DNA from: Gaiellasilicea sp963745775
GTDB lineage: Bacteria > Actinomycetota > Thermoleophilia > Gaiellales > Gaiellaceae
Direction: 5' to 3'
Assembly: GCA_963745775.1 (NCBI GenBank)
Contig: CAVUYY010000012.1
Location: 1-64,000 of the forward strand
Length of the DNA: 64,000 bases
Below, in pieces: positions 29,006 through 37,337 of the stretch (position 1 is its first letter; each line of letters opens with the position of its first letter). Under the pieces are notes generated by a model. It saw only the letters and a program-made list of their open reading frames with translations. It was not told the origin of the DNA and ran no database searches. Made by a program: the position numbers and the translations under genes.

Positions 29006-30196
29006 TCAGCCAGAGGCGCCGGGTTGCGTCACCCTCCGCTGGCCGCTGCCGTCGGCGTTCATCACGTAGACCCCGTACTTGCCGTCGCGGTTGCTGACGA
29101 AGGCGAGCTTCCGCCCGTTCGGCGACCAGGTGGGATCGGCGTCGAACGCCGGGTTGCGCGTCAGGTTCCGCTGCCCGCTCCCGTTGGCGTTCATGACGTA
29201 GATCTCGGAGTTGCCGTCGCGGTCACTGACGAAGGCGAGCTTCCGCCCGTCGGGCGACCAGACAGGACCGGAGTGGATCCCCACCGGCTTCGGCGTCAGG
29301 TTCCGCAGCCCGCTGCCGTCGGCGTTCACGACGTAGATCGGATTCCAATCCCCGATGCTGGTGTTGAGTCGCACGAATGCGAGCTTCCGCCCGTCGGGCG
29401 ACCAGGCAGGATCGGATGCGGGACCGCGCCCAGGACCACTGCTGTGGCCGGCCAGCTTCGACGTCAGGTTCCGCAGTCCGCTCCCGTCGCTCTCCACGAC
29501 ATAGAGGCTGAAGCAGAAGTCGCCGCAGCCTGATTGGCTGAGGAAGGCGAGATTCCGTCCGTCGGGCGACCACGCAAGAGATCGCTGCCGCCCTCCCACC
29601 ACCGGCTTCGTCAGGCGCCGGTGCTCGCTCCCGTCGGCGTTCATGAGGTAGATGTTGGGGCCGCTGAAGAACGCGATCTTCCGCCCGTCGGGCGACCAGG
29701 CAGGAGCGTGCCCGTTGCGCGCCAGCCTCCGCTGCCCGCCTCCGTCGGCGTTCACGACGTAAACGCCGGTGGTGCCGTTGCGGACGCTTTCGAAGGCGAG
29801 CTTCCGCCCGTCGGGCGACCAGGCAGGAGTGGCGGAGTTGCTCGCGTCGCGCGTCAGCCTCCGCTGCCCGCTCCCGTCGGCGTTCATGACGTAGAGCGCC
29901 TTGTTGCCGTCGCGCCGGCTCAAGAAGGCGATCCGGCGACCGTCGGGCGACCAGGCAGGAGTCTGAACGTCGGGCCGCCCGGGTGGGCTCTGGATCAGCT
30001 CGAGGAGGCGACTGCCGATGCTGAGCGCCGGCGTTACGAGCAGCCCGCCCACGAGGATCACGGAAGCGACAGCGACCACGCTCCGGCGCGTGGTTCGCGG
30101 CGAACGCCGCCCGGCTTCGACGTGCGCGCTAAGCAGGGAGCGCTGCCGCTGGGCTGCCTCCTCGGGAAGCGGAAACTCGTTGGGAATCTCGGTCAT
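29006..30196 (-). CDS. Membrane-anchored PD40/TolB-like beta-propeller, partner of the ECF sigma factor
   Basis: 396 residues. A short cytoplasmic N-terminus (about 38 residues) precedes one transmembrane helix (SVVAVASVILVGGLLVTPAL). The rest is seven PD40 repeats with the core WSPDGRKLAF or close variants, each followed by YVMNADGSGQRRLT-like sequence, forming a TolB-like propeller outside the membrane. The repeats are similar enough at the DNA level to cause assembly trouble. It is encoded directly after the sigma factor with ATGA overlap, the usual place of an anti-sigma factor. However, the cytoplasmic part has no zinc anti-sigma (HxxxCxxC) motif. It is likely the sensor or anchor of the sigma factor, by inference. 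Confidence 0.82.
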   Translation of the reverse strand: MTEIPNEFPLPEEAAQRQRSLLSAHVEAGRRSPRTTRRSVVAVASVILVGGLLVTPALSIGSRLLELIQSPPGRPDVQTPAWSPDGRRIAFLSRRDGNKALYVMNADGSGQRRLTRDASNSATPAWSPDGRKLAFESVRNGTTGVYVVNADGGGQRRLARNGHAPAWSPDGRKIAFFSGPNIYLMNADGSEHRRLTKPVVGGRQRSLAWSPDGRNLAFLSQSGCGDFCFSLYVVESDGSGLRNLTSKLAGHSSGPGRGPASDPAWSPDGRKLAFVRLNTSIGDWNPIYVVNADGSGLRNLTPKPVGIHSGPVWSPDGRKLAFVSDRDGNSEIYVMNANGSGQRNLTRNPAFDADPTWSPNGRKLAFVSNRDGKYGVYVMNADGSGQRRVTQPGASG

Positions 30197-30819
30197 GTCT
30201 CTGCGATCCTCTCCGGCTCCATCTCGACCTGCTTATGTCGCGGAGCGCCGTCGAGTTCCGCCAGGGGGGAGTCCAGGGAGGCGCGAGCTCGCGAGAGGCG
30301 CGAGCGGACGGTCCCGACCGGCACGCCCAGGGCGGCGGCGGCTTCCTCGTAGCTGAGTCCGGACCAGACGCAGAGGGCGATGACGTCCTGCTGCTGGCGC
30401 GGCAACTTGGCGATCCGCTTCAAGACCGAACGCATCTGCTCGGCGGCTTCCGAGCGGGCGGCGGCGTCGGGCGTCACGTCGGTGCCCGGCTGGCTCGCCA
30501 ACTGTGCGACCAGATGGCGGTGACGCCAGAGCGCGCGCCGGCGATTGCGAAGCACGTTCGTCGCGATCCCGTAGAGCCAGGGCAGAAGCTTGCCCTCGAC
30601 GACGACGACGTCCGATCGCCGCCGGAATGCCTCGAGAAACACGACCGCGGTGAGATCCTCCGCCTCCGACCAGTCGGCCAGGCGGCGGAAGAGGTAGTTG
30701 TAGATCGTGCGTGCGTGACGCTCGTAGAGCTCGGTGAACGCACGCTGGTCGCCGTTTGCGCTCGCCTGCAGGAGGGACTCGTCGCTCGGACTGAGCGGCA
30801 TTCGGCGATCACCGGTCAC
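30193..30819 (-). CDS. ECF-type RNA polymerase sigma factor
   Basis: 208 residues. Region 2 is seen in FTELYERHARTIYNYLFRRL and AEDLTAVVFLEAFRR. Region 4 follows as LPRQQQDVIALCVWSGLSYE and AAALGVPVGTVRSRLSRARA. The linker is short and the C-terminus extends about 25 residues past region 4. The start may be GTG 30819 or the in-frame ATG 30801. Its stop overlaps the ATG of the beta-propeller protein. It would direct transcription of an envelope or surface-signal regulon. No obvious second copy of its own promoter was identified. Confidence 0.9.
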   Translation of the reverse strand: MTGDRRMPLSPSDESLLQASANGDQRAFTELYERHARTIYNYLFRRLADWSEAEDLTAVVFLEAFRRRSDVVVVEGKLLPWLYGIATNVLRNRRRALWRHRHLVAQLASQPGTDVTPDAAARSEAAEQMRSVLKRIAKLPRQQQDVIALCVWSGLSYEEAAAALGVPVGTVRSRLSRARASLDSPLAELDGAPRHKQVEMEPERIAET

Positions 30820-30896
30820 ACGGAGCTGATGTTCGCGTGACCTCGAAAAGTTCCATTTGGCTCAAGATCACTGTCCGTCTGGCGAAGAGTCTGGCT

Positions 30897-31574
30897 CTAG
30901 AGCTGCGGCACCATTCCCTCGGCGCCCTCGACGCGCGGGCCTGGGACGTTCGGGAACTTGAACTTCAGCGGCTCGCGGCCGGGCTGGCAAACCCACGCCT
31001 GGCCGGTCTCCTCGCTCCGGCCGGCGGCCAGGATCGCGGCGGCGATCTGCTCGGGCTCCATCAGCGGGAAGCCGGCGGCGTCGAGCGTCGGTTGCGCGTC
31101 CTCGGTCATCGGCGTCCGCACGATCCCGGGGCAGACGAGGTTGATCCGGATCCCGCGCGGCTCGAGCAGCGGCGCCATCGAGCGCGCGTAGCCGACGACG
31201 GCGTGCTTCGTGAGCACGTAGAGCGGATCCGACTCCATCGGGATCAGGCCGGCGAGCGACGCCGTGACGACGAACGCGCTTCCTTCGGCCATCCTCGGCG
31301 CGAGCGCCTGGACGCCGAAGACGACGCCGTCGACGTTGACCGCGAGGATCCGCCGGTAGTCGTCGATCGTTCCGTCGCCCTTCGCGAGCACACCGGCGTT
31401 CAGGCAGACGAGGTCCGCCGCTTCGACGCCGAGCCACGCCTGCGGATCGGAGACGTCGAAGCCGTCGGCGAGATCGAGCCCGCGCACCTCCGCCCCCTCG
31501 GACTCGAGCAGCTCCACGAGGGCGCGGCCGATCCCGCCGGCCGCGCCCGTCACGACAGCGGTCTCAGGGAACAA
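30897..31574 (-). CDS. Short-chain dehydrogenase/reductase
   Basis: 225 residues, classical SDR. Rossmann motif VVTGAAGGIGRALVELLE, LVCLNAGV (NNAG-like), catalytic Ser in VVTASLAGLIP, catalytic Tyr and Lys in PLYVLTKHAVVGYARSM and LVCPGIVRTPMTE are all present. The TTG start at 31574 overlaps the preceding gene by eleven bases. It is the last gene of a nine-gene minus-strand operon, probably acting on a hydroxyacyl-CoA or a related alcohol. The C-terminus (PLKFKFPNVPGPRVEG) is not typical and might contact the substrate. Confidence 0.88.
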   Translation of the reverse strand: MFPETAVVTGAAGGIGRALVELLESEGAEVRGLDLADGFDVSDPQAWLGVEAADLVCLNAGVLAKGDGTIDDYRRILAVNVDGVVFGVQALAPRMAEGSAFVVTASLAGLIPMESDPLYVLTKHAVVGYARSMAPLLEPRGIRINLVCPGIVRTPMTEDAQPTLDAAGFPLMEPEQIAAAILAAGRSEETGQAWVCQPGREPLKFKFPNVPGPRVEGAEGMVPQL

Positions 31575-32477
31575 GAACGACCTTGCCGGTCGAGCGGCGC
31601 GACGGCGACAGCTCGTGCGCGGCCTGCGCCTCTGCGAGCGGATACTCGGCTCCGACGACGGGCCGGATCGAGCCGCGCCGCCAGAGCGCGATCAGCTCAC
31701 GTGCCTGATCCTGAACGAGCCGAGGCTCGAAGCGCATCAGCCGCCCGAGGTAGAAGCCCTGCACGCCGACATTGCGGCCGACGAGCCGCGCCGGGTCGAC
31801 CGGTTCCCACGCGCCGCCGGCGAAGCCGATTCCGATCGCGACCCCGAGCGGCCGCAACGTCTTCAGGCAGGCCGAGAAGACCGGCCCGCCGACGGGATCG
31901 AGCGCCACGTCGACGTCGTCGAGCTCGCCGATCTCGTCGTAGGAGATCGTCGCCTCGGCGCCCAGTTCCCGCGCGAGCGCGTGCTTCTCCTCGGAGCCGG
32001 CCGCCGCCGTGACGCGCGCGCCGAGATGGCGCGCGATCTGGATCGCTGCCGTGCCCACACCTCCGCCCGCCGCGGTCACGAGCACGTGCGAGCCCGGCCG
32101 GATGTGCGCCTGGCGGACGAACGGGAGCCAGGCAGTCAGGAACGTCGTCAGGAAGGATGCGCCCTCGGCGTAGCTCGCCTCCGGCGGCAGGTCGAATAGC
32201 CACTCGTCGTCGACGGCAACCCGCTCCGCATAGCCACCCGCCGGTTCCGGGCGAATCCGAGCACGCGGCGGCCGTCGAGGTCGCCGGAGATCTCGTTTCC
32301 GAGCACGGCCGGCAGCGGCGGCGGCTGCGGATAGTGACCGAGCCGGATCAGGACGTCCGCGAAGTTGATCCCCGACGCACGCACCTCCACCAGCGACTGT
32401 CCCTCGGCCGGGTCTGGCTCGGGCATGTCCTCTACGGCCAGCGGGCCGCCGATCTCGTGGAGGACGGCCGCCTTCAT
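31564..32477 (-). CDS. Zinc-independent quinone oxidoreductase-like MDR protein (one frameshift)
   Basis: About 304 residues. Medium-chain dehydrogenase fold with N-terminus MKAAVLHEIGGPLAVEDMPE and no zinc-binding cysteines. The nucleotide motif is LVTAAGGGVGTAAIQIARHL, followed by ARVTAAAGSEEKHALARELG, as in NADPH:quinone reductases and crotonyl-CoA/enoyl reductase-like proteins. One base is missing near 32246 (run of C), after which PEPAGGYAERVAVDDEWLFD continues. ATG 32477 overlaps the enoyl-CoA hydratase stop as ATGA. Its place in an acyl-CoA operon suggests an enoyl-CoA or enone reductase. Confidence 0.82.
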
Positions 32478-33264
32478 CGACCGGTGAATTGCGGCTTGCG
32501 CTTCTCGAGGAACGCCGTCACGCCCTCGGTGCCGTCCTCGCTCCCGAGGATGCGGAGAAACGCCTGAGCCTCGGCCCGAAGCCCCTGTGCGAGGCTGAGA
32601 TCGCGCGTCTCCGAGGCCAGCTGCTTGACGATTCCCATCGCGAACGGCGAGCGCTCGGAGAGCGTCCGCGCCAGCTCGAGCGCCGCATCCATCAGCTCCG
32701 CCCTCGGCACGGCCCGTTCGACGAGCCCCCACTCGTACGCCTGCGCGCCTGAGATCGGATCGCCGCTCAGGTTGAGATAGAGCGCGCGGCCGTGACCGAC
32801 GAGCCGTGGCAGCCGCTGCGTGCCGCCCGCGCCGGGGATCAGGCCGAGCTTGATCTCCGGCTGCCCGAGTTGCGCGTCCTCGGCCGCGATCCTGATGTCG
32901 CAGGCCATCGCGAGCTCGAGCCCGCCACCGAGGCAGTAGCCGTGGATCGCGGCGATCACCGGGGTGCGACCCGCGTCCATCCGCCCGCCGAGCTTCTGGA
33001 TCCCGCGCGCCGAGCCGCCCTCGGCGGCCTCCTCGATCGCCGCGCGCAGCGCCGGGAACTCGGAGATGTCGGCGCCTGCGACGAACGCCTTCTCGCCGGC
33101 GCCGCGGAAGACGAGCGCGCGGATCTCGTCGGAGCGGTCGAGGCGGTCGTACTCCTCCTCGAGCTCCTCGACGAGCTGGCTGACGAGAGGGCGTTGACGG
33201 GCGGGTGGTCGAGCGTGACGATCGCAACGGCGCCGTCCTCCTCGACCTTCACGAGCTCTGCCAT
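32474..33264 (-). CDS. Enoyl-CoA hydratase/isomerase (one frameshift)
   Basis: About 263 residues of the crotonase family. The N-terminus MAELVKVEEDGAVAIVTLDH is followed by PPVNAL, then a one-base loss near 33185 after which SQLVEELEEEYDRLDRSDEI continues. The oxyanion hole is formed by AGADISEF and HGYCLGGGLELAMACD, with the catalytic region LGQPEIKLGLIPGAGGTQRL. Both Glu positions of typical hydratases (QPEIKLG and the later GGTQRLPR loop context) are in place. AAAAGGAG lies at the right distance before ATG 33264. It acts as hydratase in the operon's beta-oxidation-like sequence. Confidence 0.9.
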
Positions 33265-33282
33265 GAATCTCCTTTTGAGTAG

Positions 33283-33972
33283 TTAACGAGGTCCCATGCG
33301 AAGGGCTCCGTCGAGGCGGATCACCTCGCCGTTCAGGTACTCGTTCTCGACGATGTGCTTGACGAGCGCGGCGAAGTCCTCGGCCCGGCCGAGCCGCTTC
33401 GGGAACGGGATCTGCGACTCGAGGCTCGAGCGGATGTCGTCGCGCATCGGGCCGAGCATCGGCGTGTCCGACGGTCCCGGCGCGATCGTGACGACCCGGA
33501 TCCCCTTCGAGGCGAGATCGCGCGCGACCGGCAGCGTCATCCCGGCGACGCCGGCCTTCGACGCCGAATAGGCGGCCTGGCCGATCTGCCCGTCGAAGGC
33601 GGCGTTCGAGGCGGTGTTCACGATCACCCCGCGCGTGCCCTCCTCGTCCGGCTCGCCCTCGGCCATCTTCGCGGCCGCCAGCGAGAGGACGTTGAAGGTG
33701 CCGATCAGGTTCACCTCGATCACCTTGCGGAAGCGGTCGAGCGGGAAGCCGATCACGCGGGCGCCGCCGCCGATCCCAGCGCAGTTGACCGCGCCGTGGA
33801 GCTCGTCGCACGAGTCCACGAGCGCACCCACGGCGTCCGCATCCGTGACGTCCGTCTCCGGCAGATCGGCGATCACGACCCGGGCGCCCTCGCGCTCGAG
33901 CAGCGCCGCCGTCGCCTCTCCGAGCCCCGAAAGACCACCGGTGACGAGGAACGTCTTGTCGCGAATCCTCAC
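33283..33972 (-). CDS. SDR of the 3-hydroxyacyl-CoA dehydrogenase type-2 (HSD10) group
   Basis: 229 residues. LVTGGLSGLGEATAALLERE is the cofactor site, HGAVNCAGIGGG the NAG motif, NTASNAAFDGQIGQAAYSAS with the following Lys the catalytic Ser-Tyr-Lys set, and IAPGPSDTPML the PG motif. The insertion KMAEGEPDEEGTRGVIV is characteristic of HSD17B10-like 3-hydroxyacyl-CoA dehydrogenases. In the operon it would oxidise the 3-hydroxyacyl-CoA made by the enoyl-CoA hydratase encoded next. GTG start at 33972, ten bases after the ligase stop. Confidence 0.9.
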   Translation of the reverse strand: MRIRDKTFLVTGGLSGLGEATAALLEREGARVVIADLPETDVTDADAVGALVDSCDELHGAVNCAGIGGGARVIGFPLDRFRKVIEVNLIGTFNVLSLAAAKMAEGEPDEEGTRGVIVNTASNAAFDGQIGQAAYSASKAGVAGMTLPVARDLASKGIRVVTIAPGPSDTPMLGPMRDDIRSSLESQIPFPKRLGRAEDFAALVKHIVENEYLNGEVIRLDGALRMGPR

Positions 33973-33982
33973 TGAGTCGTTG

Positions 33983-35585
33983 TCATTGGGCGACAGGCGA
34001 CGTCGGGAACTGCTCGCGCAGCGCCGTCTTGCGGAACTTGCCGACGGCCGTCTTCGGGATCTCGTCCACGAACACGTACGCGTCCGGGAGCCAGAACTTC
34101 GCGAAGTCCGGAGCGAGGAACTCGCGCAACTCCTCGGGGCTCGCGCTCTTCCCCTCGCGGCAGACGCAGACCGCGAGCGGCCGCTCGTCCCACTTCTCGT
34201 GCGGGATCGAGATCACCGCCGCTTCGGCGATGCACGGGTGCGCCATCAGCGCGTTCTCGAGGTCGACCGAGGAGATCCACTCGCCGCCGGACTTGATCAC
34301 GTCCTTCGAGCGATCCTTGATCATCACGTAGCCCTTCGGATGGAAGGACGCGATGTCGCCGGTCTTGAACCAGCCGTCGTCCGTCCAGCGGTCTGCCTGC
34401 TCGGGCGTGTCGTAGTAGCCGGCTGCGACCCAGGGGCCGCGCACGTGGAGCTCGCCCATCGCTTCGCCGTCCCAGGGAATCTCGTTGCCGTCGTCGTCGA
34501 TCGCACGGAGCTCGACGAGCGGGAGCGGGAGGCCCTGCATCGCGACGACGTCGAGCTGCGTCTCCTCGTCGGCGTCGCGGAACTCGGCGACGTAGTCGGA
34601 AGCGGTGGCGAGCGGTGAGGTCTCGGTCATGCCCCAGCCGTGCACGACGGTCTTCCCGTGCCGCTGGCGGAAGCCCGCGATCATCGCGCGCGGTGCCGCC
34701 GAGCCGCCGACGAGCATCGAGTGCAGCGTCGAGAGATCCCAGCGGTCGGGCTCGGCGTCGAGCATCCCGAGGATCCCCATCCAGATCGTGGGCACACCCG
34801 CCGTGATCGTGACGCGCTGCTGCTCGAAGTCCTCGAGCAGCGTCTCCGGATCGAGGAAGGGGCCGGGGAAGACGAGCTTCGCGCCGACCATCAGGCACGT
34901 GTACGGATAGCCCCACGCGTTCGCGTGGAACATCGGCACGACCGGCAGGAACGTCTCCTTCTCGGTCACGTGGAGGCCGAGCGGCGCCGCGAGCGCCTCA
35001 CCGAGCGTGTGCAGGACGGTCGAGCGGTGCGAGTAGAGGACGCCTTTCGGCATGCCCGTGGTGCCGCTCGTGTAGCACATGGCCGCGGCGGTGTCCTCGT
35101 CGAGCCTCGGATCCTCGTAGGCGTCCGCGTCGGCTCCCGCGAGCAACTCCTCGTAGGAATCCTCGACGACGAAGACGTGCTCGATCGACGTCTTGTCCGC
35201 GAACTGCTCCCAGAGCGGCAGCAGGCTCCGATCGACGATCACGACCTTGTCGTTCGCATGCGTCGCGATGTAGCCGAGGTCGTTCGGGTGCAGCCGCAGG
35301 TTGAGCGTGTGGAGGACGTAGCCCGCGCAGGGAATCCCGAGATACGCCTCGAGGTGCTGGTAGTGGTTCCAGCAGAGGGTGGCGACGCGGTCGCCCGGCT
35401 CGAGCCCGAGGCCCTTTCAGAGCCACCGCGAGCTGCCGGGCGCGCTTGCCGAAGTCGGCGAACGTGTAGGTGTGGAAGCTCCGGTCCGGCATCCGCGTCA
35501 CGATCTCCTGGTGGGGGAAGTACGTCTCCGCGCGCTTGAGGATCGTGGGCAGCGTCAGCTGGAAGTCCATCATCAGGCCGTTCAC
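33983..35585 (-). CDS. Long-chain acyl-CoA ligase (AMP-binding; one frameshift)
   Basis: About 533 residues. ANL-family motifs: P-loop CYTSGTTGMPKGVLYSHRST, VPMFHANAWGYPYTCLMVGA, HGWGMTETSP and GDIASFHPKGYVMIKDRSKD with SGGEWISSVDLEN. FRKTALREQF carries the C-terminal catalytic lysine region (GKFRKTAL). One extra G in a GGG run near 35412 shifts the frame. When corrected, LKGLGLEPGDRVATLCWNHY joins the two parts. GTG 35585 (VNGLMMDFQLTLPTIL) was chosen because GAAGGAGG precedes it and this is the family's common start. It activates a fatty or cyclic acid for the operon. Confidence 0.9.
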
Positions 35586-35984
35586 GACGTTGTCCTCCTT
35601 CGTGCTGAGGCTCTGCCGAAGGGCGAGCTCCTCGTCGCTCGTCACGTGGCCGTCGCGCTCCACGTAGCCGTCCTTGCCGCCGACGACCAGGAGCACGAGC
35701 TCGTCGTCGCCGACGTTCGAGATCCGGCGCGGGGTGGTCGACTCGACGTGAAAGAGGCCTCCAGGGCCGAGTGTCCGCTCCTCGCCGTCCACCTCGACCC
35801 GCGCCGTGCCGCTGTGGACGAAGTAGAGCTCGTCCTGGGTGTCGTGGTAGTGGTGGACGCCGGGAAAGCCGGGGGGATAGACGACGCCGTTGACCCCGAA
35901 TGCGGTGATCCCCATCGGGCCGCGGATCTTGCGGAAGCCGGGGCCGTCGCCCAGCTCGTCGAGCGACGAAAACGCATGAGTCAT
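35582..35984 (-). CDS. Cupin-domain protein (stop codon not in frame as sequenced)
   Basis: About 130 residues of single cupin domain: GVHHYHDTQDELYFVHSGTA carries the metal-binding HxHx4E set and PGGLFHVESTTPRRISN the second motif. The frame runs without a stop directly into the acyl-CoA ligase. One base further on, a TGA at 35582-35584 would overlap the ligase GTG as GTGA, the usual junction in this genome. So a one-base error near the 3' end is more likely than a true fusion, but fusion is not excluded. The ATG at 35984 overlaps the upstream SnoaL-like stop as TGATGA. Role unknown, perhaps isomerase or regulatory. Confidence 0.65.
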
Positions 35985-36454
35985 CAGGAGGACCTCCCGT
36001 TGTCTGAACGGCGGGGCATGTCGGTGTAGACGCGCTCGCCCTTGAAGCGCCGCGCCTCTCGGTCCCAGGGAAAGAAGATCGCGTTCCGCCAGGTCATCGT
36101 CTCGCCCGTCGGCTCGTTGTCGAGCCACTTTGCGCTGTGCGTGCCGGTCACGATTGCCTCCTCGACGACGCCCTGCGGGCCGATCACGATGTTCTGGAGC
36201 TCGAAGACGATGTCCGGGAACGCGGTCAGGAGCTCGGTGTAGAAGCGCGCGGCGCCCTCGTGCCCGTGCCAGGAGACGTCGTCGGGGTAGACCGTGTAGA
36301 CGCAGTCCTCCGAGAGCGTCGCAAGCAGGCCCTCGATCGAGCGGGCGTCCTCGGCCTTCGAATGCGCCTTCCAGAGCTCCCGGATCTCGTCGACCTCGGC
36401 CGGATCGACGTCCATCCGCATCAGCTCGAGCACTTCCGCCTTCGGTACGGGCAT
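35984..36454 (-). CDS. SnoaL-like (NTF2 fold) protein
   Basis: 156 residues. The body LWKAHSKAEDARSIEGLLAT, CVYTVYPDDVSWHGHEGAAR, FYTELLTAFPDIVFELQNIV and MTWRNAIFFPWDREARRFKG follow the SnoaL-like polyketide cyclase/steroid isomerase pattern of a conical NTF2 barrel. Members act as cyclases, isomerases or hydratases on ring compounds or serve as small binding proteins. It is embedded in the acyl-CoA operon between two acyl-CoA dehydrogenases and a cupin, suggesting a cyclic or polyketide-like substrate, by inference. Start ATG 36454; stop overlaps the cupin start. Confidence 0.82.
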   Translation of the reverse strand: MPVPKAEVLELMRMDVDPAEVDEIRELWKAHSKAEDARSIEGLLATLSEDCVYTVYPDDVSWHGHEGAARFYTELLTAFPDIVFELQNIVIGPQGVVEEAIVTGTHSAKWLDNEPTGETMTWRNAIFFPWDREARRFKGERVYTDMPRRSDNGRSS

Positions 36455-36463
36455 GGGTTCCCT

Positions 36464-37337
36464 TCAGTCGAGGAGGGCTGCGGCGACGACGGCGCGCTGC
36501 ACGGCGGCGTGGCCGCCGAACGCGTCGAGCCACTGCGCGCGCTTGTAGTAGCGGTGCAGCGGGTGCTCCCAGGTGAAGCCGATCCCGCCGTGCACCTGGA
36601 TCGAGCGCTCGCAGGCCGCGACGGCGGTCTCGGCACAGAACGACTTCGCCGAGGCGACCGCGACGGCCGCTCCCTCGTCCTCCTCGGCGACGCTGAACGC
36701 GGCCCAGTAGGCGAGCGAGCGCGCGAGCTCGGTCTCGACGTAGGTGTCGGCGAGCGGATGCGAGACGGCCTGGTAGATCCCGATCTTCTTCCCGAACTGC
36801 TCCCGGTCGGAGACGTACGCGATCGCAAGCTCGAGCGCGCGTTGGGCGATCCCGACGGACTCGAGCGCGAGCGCGGCGAGGAGGCGGAGGCGCACCGGCT
36901 CCCACTCCCCGTCGACGGTCTCGCCGTCGGACGGACGTGAGCCGCCCGAGCGGCCGCGTCTCGTCCATCGTCGCGAGCATCTCGCCCTCGGCCGGAACGG
37001 ACTTCATCTCCTCCGTGAGCACGCGGTCGACGTGGAGCAGATCGGGCACGAAGCCGTCGACCTCGACCGACCACGCCTGCTCGTCGACCTCGGGCAGCGC
37101 GGGGAGGACGACCGCGGTCGTCAGGAACGGGCCGGAGTAGAGCGCGCGGCCGGCCTCCTCGAAGAGGATCGCCTCGTCGAGGAACGAGAGGCCGCCGCCG
37201 CCGCGCTCCTCGGGAACGGAGACGCCGAGCCAGCCGAGGTCGCGCAGCTCGCCGAGCGGCGCCTCGGGGTTCGCCTCGAGGAAGGCGCGGGCCTCGCGCC
37301 GCAGCTCCTCCTGCTCCTGGGTGAACGCGAAATCCAT
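36464..37337 (-). CDS. Acyl-CoA dehydrogenase, short second subunit (one frameshift)
   Basis: About 290 residues, shorter than a full acyl-CoA dehydrogenase (about 380). It starts MDFAFTQEQEELRREARAFL and includes FLDEAILFEEAGRALYSGPF, then after one extra base near 36938 SDGETVDGEWEPVRLRLLAA and the C-terminal helices YVSDREQFGKKIGIYQAVSH and VHGGIGFTWEHPLHRYYKRA. The short middle domain and lack of the usual ExG-type catalytic Glu segment resemble the partner subunits of heteromeric (alpha2beta2) acyl-CoA dehydrogenases of steroid side-chain breakdown. Its ATG shares a base with the stop of the preceding full-length enzyme (TGATG), supporting a heteromer. Confidence 0.82.

Noticed and set aside
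29024..29960. Regularly spaced DNA repeats considered as CRISPR or minisatellite
   Set aside because: They coincide with the WSPDGRK repeats of the beta-propeller gene, vary in spacing and keep the reading frame. No repeat-spacer structure.
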